A stretch of DNA of 37,741 bases from Bacteroidales bacterium (GTDB lineage Bacteria; Bacteroidota; Bacteroidia; Bacteroidales; UBA4181). The position numbers and the translations under genes are program-made. The notes under the pieces are model-generated. The model saw only the letters and a program-made list of their open reading frames with translations, did no database searches and was not told the origin of the DNA. The stretch lies in the NCBI GenBank assembly GCA_031275285.1, contig JAISOY010000060.1, forward strand, positions 1 to 37,741. The letters are read 5' to 3'. Below, in pieces: positions 34,680-37,741 of this stretch (the stretch's first letter is position 1; every line of letters begins with the position of its first letter).

Positions 34680-35792
34680 GTGTCTCTTTTATTGGTCATA
34701 CTCAGGAAGGAATTTTTACAGATTTTCAGGAATAAAACAATTCTGAAAATGATTGTTGCTTTGCCTGTACTTCAATTACTGATCCTTCCCTGGGCAGCAA
34801 CTTTTGAACAAAAAAATATTACGTTAAGCGTGGTAGATAATGATCACAGTTCTTTTTCACGTCGCCTGACAGAAAAGGTGACTTCATCCGGCTTTTTTCA
34901 ACTTACGGATTATTCTGTTTCATATGATCAGGCGCTAAGATCTGTTGAAGCCAACCGGGCCAACCTGATTTTAGAAATACCCGGCCATTTTGAAAATGAT
35001 CTGGTCAGGGAAGATCAATCACAATTGATGCTTTCAGTCAATGCTGTCAACGGACAGGTGGCCGGACTGGGAACCGCATATATCACACAGATCATACAGG
35101 ATTTTAATCTGGAGATCATAGAAGAGGCAGGTTATCCGAATGCTTCGTTATCGAAAATAAATGTAATACCACAGTTCAAATATAACCCGGAAATGAACTA
35201 TAGGAATTATATGGTTCCGGGAATTATTGTACTGCTGGTTACCCTGATGGGAGGTATGCTGGCTGCATTGAACATTGTACGGGAAAAAGAGATAGGTACT
35301 ATTGAACAGATCAATGTTTCCCCTATTCCGAAAGCCGTTTTCATTTTAGGAAAGCTGGTGCCATTCTGGATCATGGGCTTGCTGATCCTTTCTTTGGGAT
35401 TACTTGTCGCGTGGGTGATATATGGCTTATCTCCAGTTGGTGACCTGGGGGTGATTTATCTTTTTTCATTTTTCTATATTCTGGTCTTTTCCGGATTCGG
35501 ATTATTGATCTCTACCTATTCCGACAGCCAACAGCAAGCCATGTTCGTCGCTTTTTTCTTCCTGATCATCTTTTTTCTTTTGAGCGGGTTATTTACCCCG
35601 GTAAGCAGTATGCCGGGATGGGCTCAAAAAATAACCCTACTCAATCCGGTTCGTTATTTTGTCGATGTGATGCGTCTGGTATATATGAAAGGTAGCGGTT
35701 TAGCGGATATCATTCCTCAAATACTTTCAGTAACCGTTTTTGCGGTCATATTCAATATGTGGGCAATATTGAATTATAAGAAAACCAGTTAG
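34680..35792 (+). CDS. ABC-2 type permease 2 (YbhR-like)
   Basis: A 370-aa exporter permease with the same layout as its neighbour: N-terminal helix ('MIVALPVLQLLILPWAA'), extracytoplasmic domain ('LSVVDNDHSSFSRRLTEKV'), then five helices. It carries the coupling motif 'EKEIGTIEQINVSPIPKAVFILGKL' and the ending 'FTPVSSMPGWAQKITLLNPVRYFVDVMRLVYMKGS'. The start is the GTG at 34680, 3 nt after the heptamer array, and no ribosome-binding site is visible. It completes the exporter: two ATPases, two permeases, adaptor and TolC-like duct. Substrates of such systems include cationic drugs and organic ions; this one is unknown. Confidence 0.91.
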   Translation: MSLLLVILRKEFLQIFRNKTILKMIVALPVLQLLILPWAATFEQKNITLSVVDNDHSSFSRRLTEKVTSSGFFQLTDYSVSYDQALRSVEANRANLILEIPGHFENDLVREDQSQLMLSVNAVNGQVAGLGTAYITQIIQDFNLEIIEEAGYPNASLSKINVIPQFKYNPEMNYRNYMVPGIIVLLVTLMGGMLAALNIVREKEIGTIEQINVSPIPKAVFILGKLVPFWIMGLLILSLGLLVAWVIYGLSPVGDLGVIYLFSFFYILVFSGFGLLISTYSDSQQQAMFVAFFFLIIFFLLSGLFTPVSSMPGWAQKITLLNPVRYFVDVMRLVYMKGSGLADIIPQILSVTVFAVIFNMWAILNYKKTS

Positions 35793-35794
35793 CA

Positions 35795-35827
35795 TTGATA
35801 ATGTTTCGGAAAAAATAATTATGTTTG
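35795..35827 (+). promoter_or_regulatory. Predicted promoter of the beta-barrel protein gene
   Basis: TTG (35795-35797), a 22-nt spacer, then a perfect TATGTTTG (35820-35827), matching -33/-7 Bacteroidetes elements. The ATG at 35853 is 25 nt further on, so this gene is probably separate from the efflux operon. Confidence 0.5.
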
Positions 35828-35852
35828 CACCATAACACCGATACTTGTGGAT

Positions 35853-36470
35853 ATGCGAATATATTCAGTAATATTACTATCTTTCTTATCTTTATCTGTT
35901 TTCGGGGTACAGCCGGTTGACACAACAAAGCAGGAGAAAATGAAATTATGGCTTTTTGCTGGTTTCGGGTTTGATTATATGGAAATTTCCGCCAGTGAAT
36001 CGATGGGTCTTGGAGTCCAGGCAGGTGTTATATTGAATCGCTGGTTATCGGCAGGAGCTTCTCTACATGGTGTTTTTACGTTGAATCCTTTAAAAGACAG
36101 ATTCACTACCCAGGATGCTAATATCTTATGTGGCCACGGCGGACTTTTTTTTGCACCGATCATATATCCCGGTGCTTTGGTACATGCTACGATTCCGGTG
36201 TATGTCGGATATGGGAGCATTAATTATGAACAGTACAATCGTGCGGAATCTGCCAGTTTTATCAGCGCATCGGATAATTTTATGATACTTAAACCAGGGA
36301 TAGAAGTAGAACTGAACCTGTTGAGTTTTGTCCGGATTGCCATCGGCGGATATTACGAATGTACATCAAAATTGAAGCTCAATCAGGAAGGTACCGGAGA
36401 AAGGATTTTGCCCAGAAATGTACTTAATGGTTTTTCTGTCGGAATGAAATTACGTTTCGGAAAATTTTAA
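35853..36470 (+). CDS. Small predicted outer-membrane beta-barrel protein
   Basis: A 205-aa exported protein of unknown function. The signal is MRIYSVILLSFLSLSVFG, with cleavage near VQP. The start could instead be the GTG two codons earlier (35847). The mature part has alternating hydrophobic beta-strands ('LWLFAGFGFDYMEISA', 'GLGVQAGVILNRWLSAGASL', 'IAIGGYYECTS', 'NGFSVGMKLRFGKF') and ends in Phe, the usual signal for outer-membrane insertion. At this size an eight-stranded barrel is plausible. It has its own promoter and converges on the permease gene. Its TAA stop is the first triplet of repeat copy C. Confidence 0.75.
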   Translation: MRIYSVILLSFLSLSVFGVQPVDTTKQEKMKLWLFAGFGFDYMEISASESMGLGVQAGVILNRWLSAGASLHGVFTLNPLKDRFTTQDANILCGHGGLFFAPIIYPGALVHATIPVYVGYGSINYEQYNRAESASFISASDNFMILKPGIEVELNLLSFVRIAIGGYYECTSKLKLNQEGTGERILPRNVLNGFSVGMKLRFGKF

Positions 36471-36559
36471 GCACCCATTGCTATTTGTTGTTTTCTTATG
36501 TTGCAATAATAGGGTTGATTACACTCATAAAATGCATCATTATATTTTTTGCATTCCTT
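36468..36559 (+). repeat. Dispersed intergenic repeat, copy C
   Basis: The third and most diverged copy of the 92-94 nt element. It begins at the TAA stop of the beta-barrel gene and ends 10 nt before the stop of the convergent permease gene. It differs from copy A at four of the first 34 positions. It keeps the small hairpin as AGCA-CCCAT-TGCT followed by ATTTGTTGTTTTCTTATG, and shares TTGATTAC with copy B in register. Confidence 0.8.
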
Positions 36560-36569
36560 AATATATCAT

Positions 36570-37718
36570 TCAGAAATTGAAAAAATACCCGGCAAGTCCG
36601 GCCAGGAGACCAATCAGTACTGAAATTCCTTTCATCCAGAAGAATCCTCTTTTTGATTCAGCCAGCAACGGAAGCCCGGCATGACCATCCTGAACTATTG
36701 AATTGGCCAGTAAGATGCTGAATGGGATCGATCCGTTAGCAAAAAGGGTGATAAATATAATATGCGGTCCGGACTCAGGAATAATTCCGATCAAAACGGC
36801 TAAGAGCAGGATATACATTTGATTTCCACGTACCCATTCATCAATGTCAAGAAACTGTTGTCCTACCTGTAATACGGTAAGAACTCCCAACGTCCAGAAA
36901 AATATCTTGGGCAGATGTTTTTTGATGATATGCCCCCACAGGTGTTCTTTTAAAAAATGATCCTGTACTGTGGTAATGATGAACAGGGCGATGAGGCATA
37001 TCACTACAAAGAGGATGTTGAGCCATCTTTCTTCGAGTAAGATACTGGAGAAATCTCCATGTGTATGTTCGTGATGGTGATCATGAACCGTACATTCCTG
37101 GTCATGCACATGTATATGGGCAGTGTGTTCAATGGGGATGTCATGCGCATCATGGGAATGTTCGAACCATCCCATCAGAATGGCGACAATGATCAGGACA
37201 ATCCCGGTCATCAGAAGCGCCCGTTCAAATGAAATATGTTTCAGGTTTTTTTTCCAGTTCCCTTTGATGTTTTCATGGCAATCTTTATCAGCCTGGTGTA
37301 TGGCATAGTGTTCCGGACTGAATGGGGTCGGGAATTTTTTAACGAATAGGTTGATAACGATGCCGGTAATCACTGCAATAATGAAAATTACCACAGTAAG
37401 TAGAATAGCGGTTTCAGGGATCATGGCAAACATGATGAATGCTTCATCGCCGAAAGTAGCGATCATGCACGCTATTAAAGCACCGAAATTGACCACATTA
37501 TGTGTGAATAAAGAAACAACGGCAAACCCTCCCAGGCATCCCGGAATGATACCCAATAATGCAGCTACAAACACTTGTTTGTATTTCGAATTCTGAAAAT
37601 TGTTCATCCATTTCCCCTTCGAAATAACATTGAGGTATTCGATCAACAACATCATGACCAATACAAAAGAAGTGATCATAAGTGTATTTTGCAGAATAGA
37701 AGTGATGATATGACTCAT
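36570..37718 (-). CDS. 10-TM putative heavy-metal exporter (ArsP_2-like; 'putative manganese transporter')
   Basis: A 382-aa inner-membrane protein with about ten hydrophobic helices in two related halves. 'LLGIIPGCLGGFAVVSLFT' (~55-72) mirrors 'LIGIIPESGPHIIFITLFANG' in the second half, which indicates an internal duplication. Between them, residues 187-220 hold 13 histidines in 34 positions, a likely metal-binding loop. The layout fits the putative 10TM heavy-metal exporter family, members of which are annotated as manganese or arsenic exporters. Metal and direction cannot be read from sequence. Only 23 nt upstream are inside the window, so its regulation (for example a manganese riboswitch) cannot be judged. 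Repeat copy C lies in the convergent gap. Confidence 0.82.
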   Translation of the reverse strand: MSHIITSILQNTLMITSFVLVMMLLIEYLNVISKGKWMNNFQNSKYKQVFVAALLGIIPGCLGGFAVVSLFTHNVVNFGALIACMIATFGDEAFIMFAMIPETAILLTVVIFIIAVITGIVINLFVKKFPTPFSPEHYAIHQADKDCHENIKGNWKKNLKHISFERALLMTGIVLIIVAILMGWFEHSHDAHDIPIEHTAHIHVHDQECTVHDHHHEHTHGDFSSILLEERWLNILFVVICLIALFIITTVQDHFLKEHLWGHIIKKHLPKIFFWTLGVLTVLQVGQQFLDIDEWVRGNQMYILLLAVLIGIIPESGPHIIFITLFANGSIPFSILLANSIVQDGHAGLPLLAESKRGFFWMKGISVLIGLLAGLAGYFFNF

Positions 37719-37741
37719 TAGTTTATGGTGTTATCGTTTTT

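Overview
The window is 37.7 kb of a Bacteroidota chromosome, most likely order Bacteroidales. The rRNA genes read as that group, start regions rarely carry Shine-Dalgarno sequences, and several promoters fit the group's TTTG / TAnnTTTG consensus. The gene set also fits: LptC beside a CorC-type protein, stand-alone MnmD, anaerobic sulfatase maturase, GH105 and KduI. Genus cannot be fixed from the sequence alone. No phage, transposase, CRISPR array or tRNA was found.

Layout. 1-606 is the 3' end of an rrn operon (23S tail, 5S, terminator). 698-4496 is a minus-strand block: a small lipoprotein, then a BASS transporter, an anaerobic sulfatase-maturase-like radical SAM enzyme with an SEC-C tail, and a PlsC acyltransferase. 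4679-13215 runs forward: secreted aldose epimerase, type III pantothenate kinase, a frameshifted TPR protein, LptC, a CorC/HlyC-type CBS protein, a two-module VOC protein and MetG. 13226-19725 runs backward: MnmD, pyruvate kinase, an S9 oligopeptidase lipoprotein and a Pif1-like helicase. 19864-21603 holds a GH105 hydrolase and a secreted thioredoxin-like protein. 21698-25876 is a minus-strand operon of LptF/G permease, RibBA and Fmt. KduI (26098-26940) stands alone with its own promoter and terminator.

27120-35792 is a complete efflux system: TetR regulator, TolC-like outer membrane protein, HlyD-like adaptor, two ABC ATPases and two ABC-2 permeases. It resembles E. coli YbhGFSR with the fused ATPase split in two. 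A glycerate kinase and a RimL-type acetyltransferase sit inside it, between adaptor and ATPases. The window ends with a small predicted beta-barrel protein and a 10-TM metal-exporter-like permease with a His-rich loop.

The most unusual structure is a diverged 92-94 nt repeat present three times (21598-21691 minus, 27735-27826 plus, 36468-36559 plus). Each copy fills an intergenic gap and begins at, or 7 nt after, the stop codon of a same-strand gene. Each begins with a small hairpin followed by a T-rich stretch. Other points of interest are the TPR frameshift at an A-run that also reads as a -1 slippery heptamer, two tandem-repeat arrays between the ABC permeases, complementary degeneration of the two ABC ATPases, and a duplicated start region in the metG leader.
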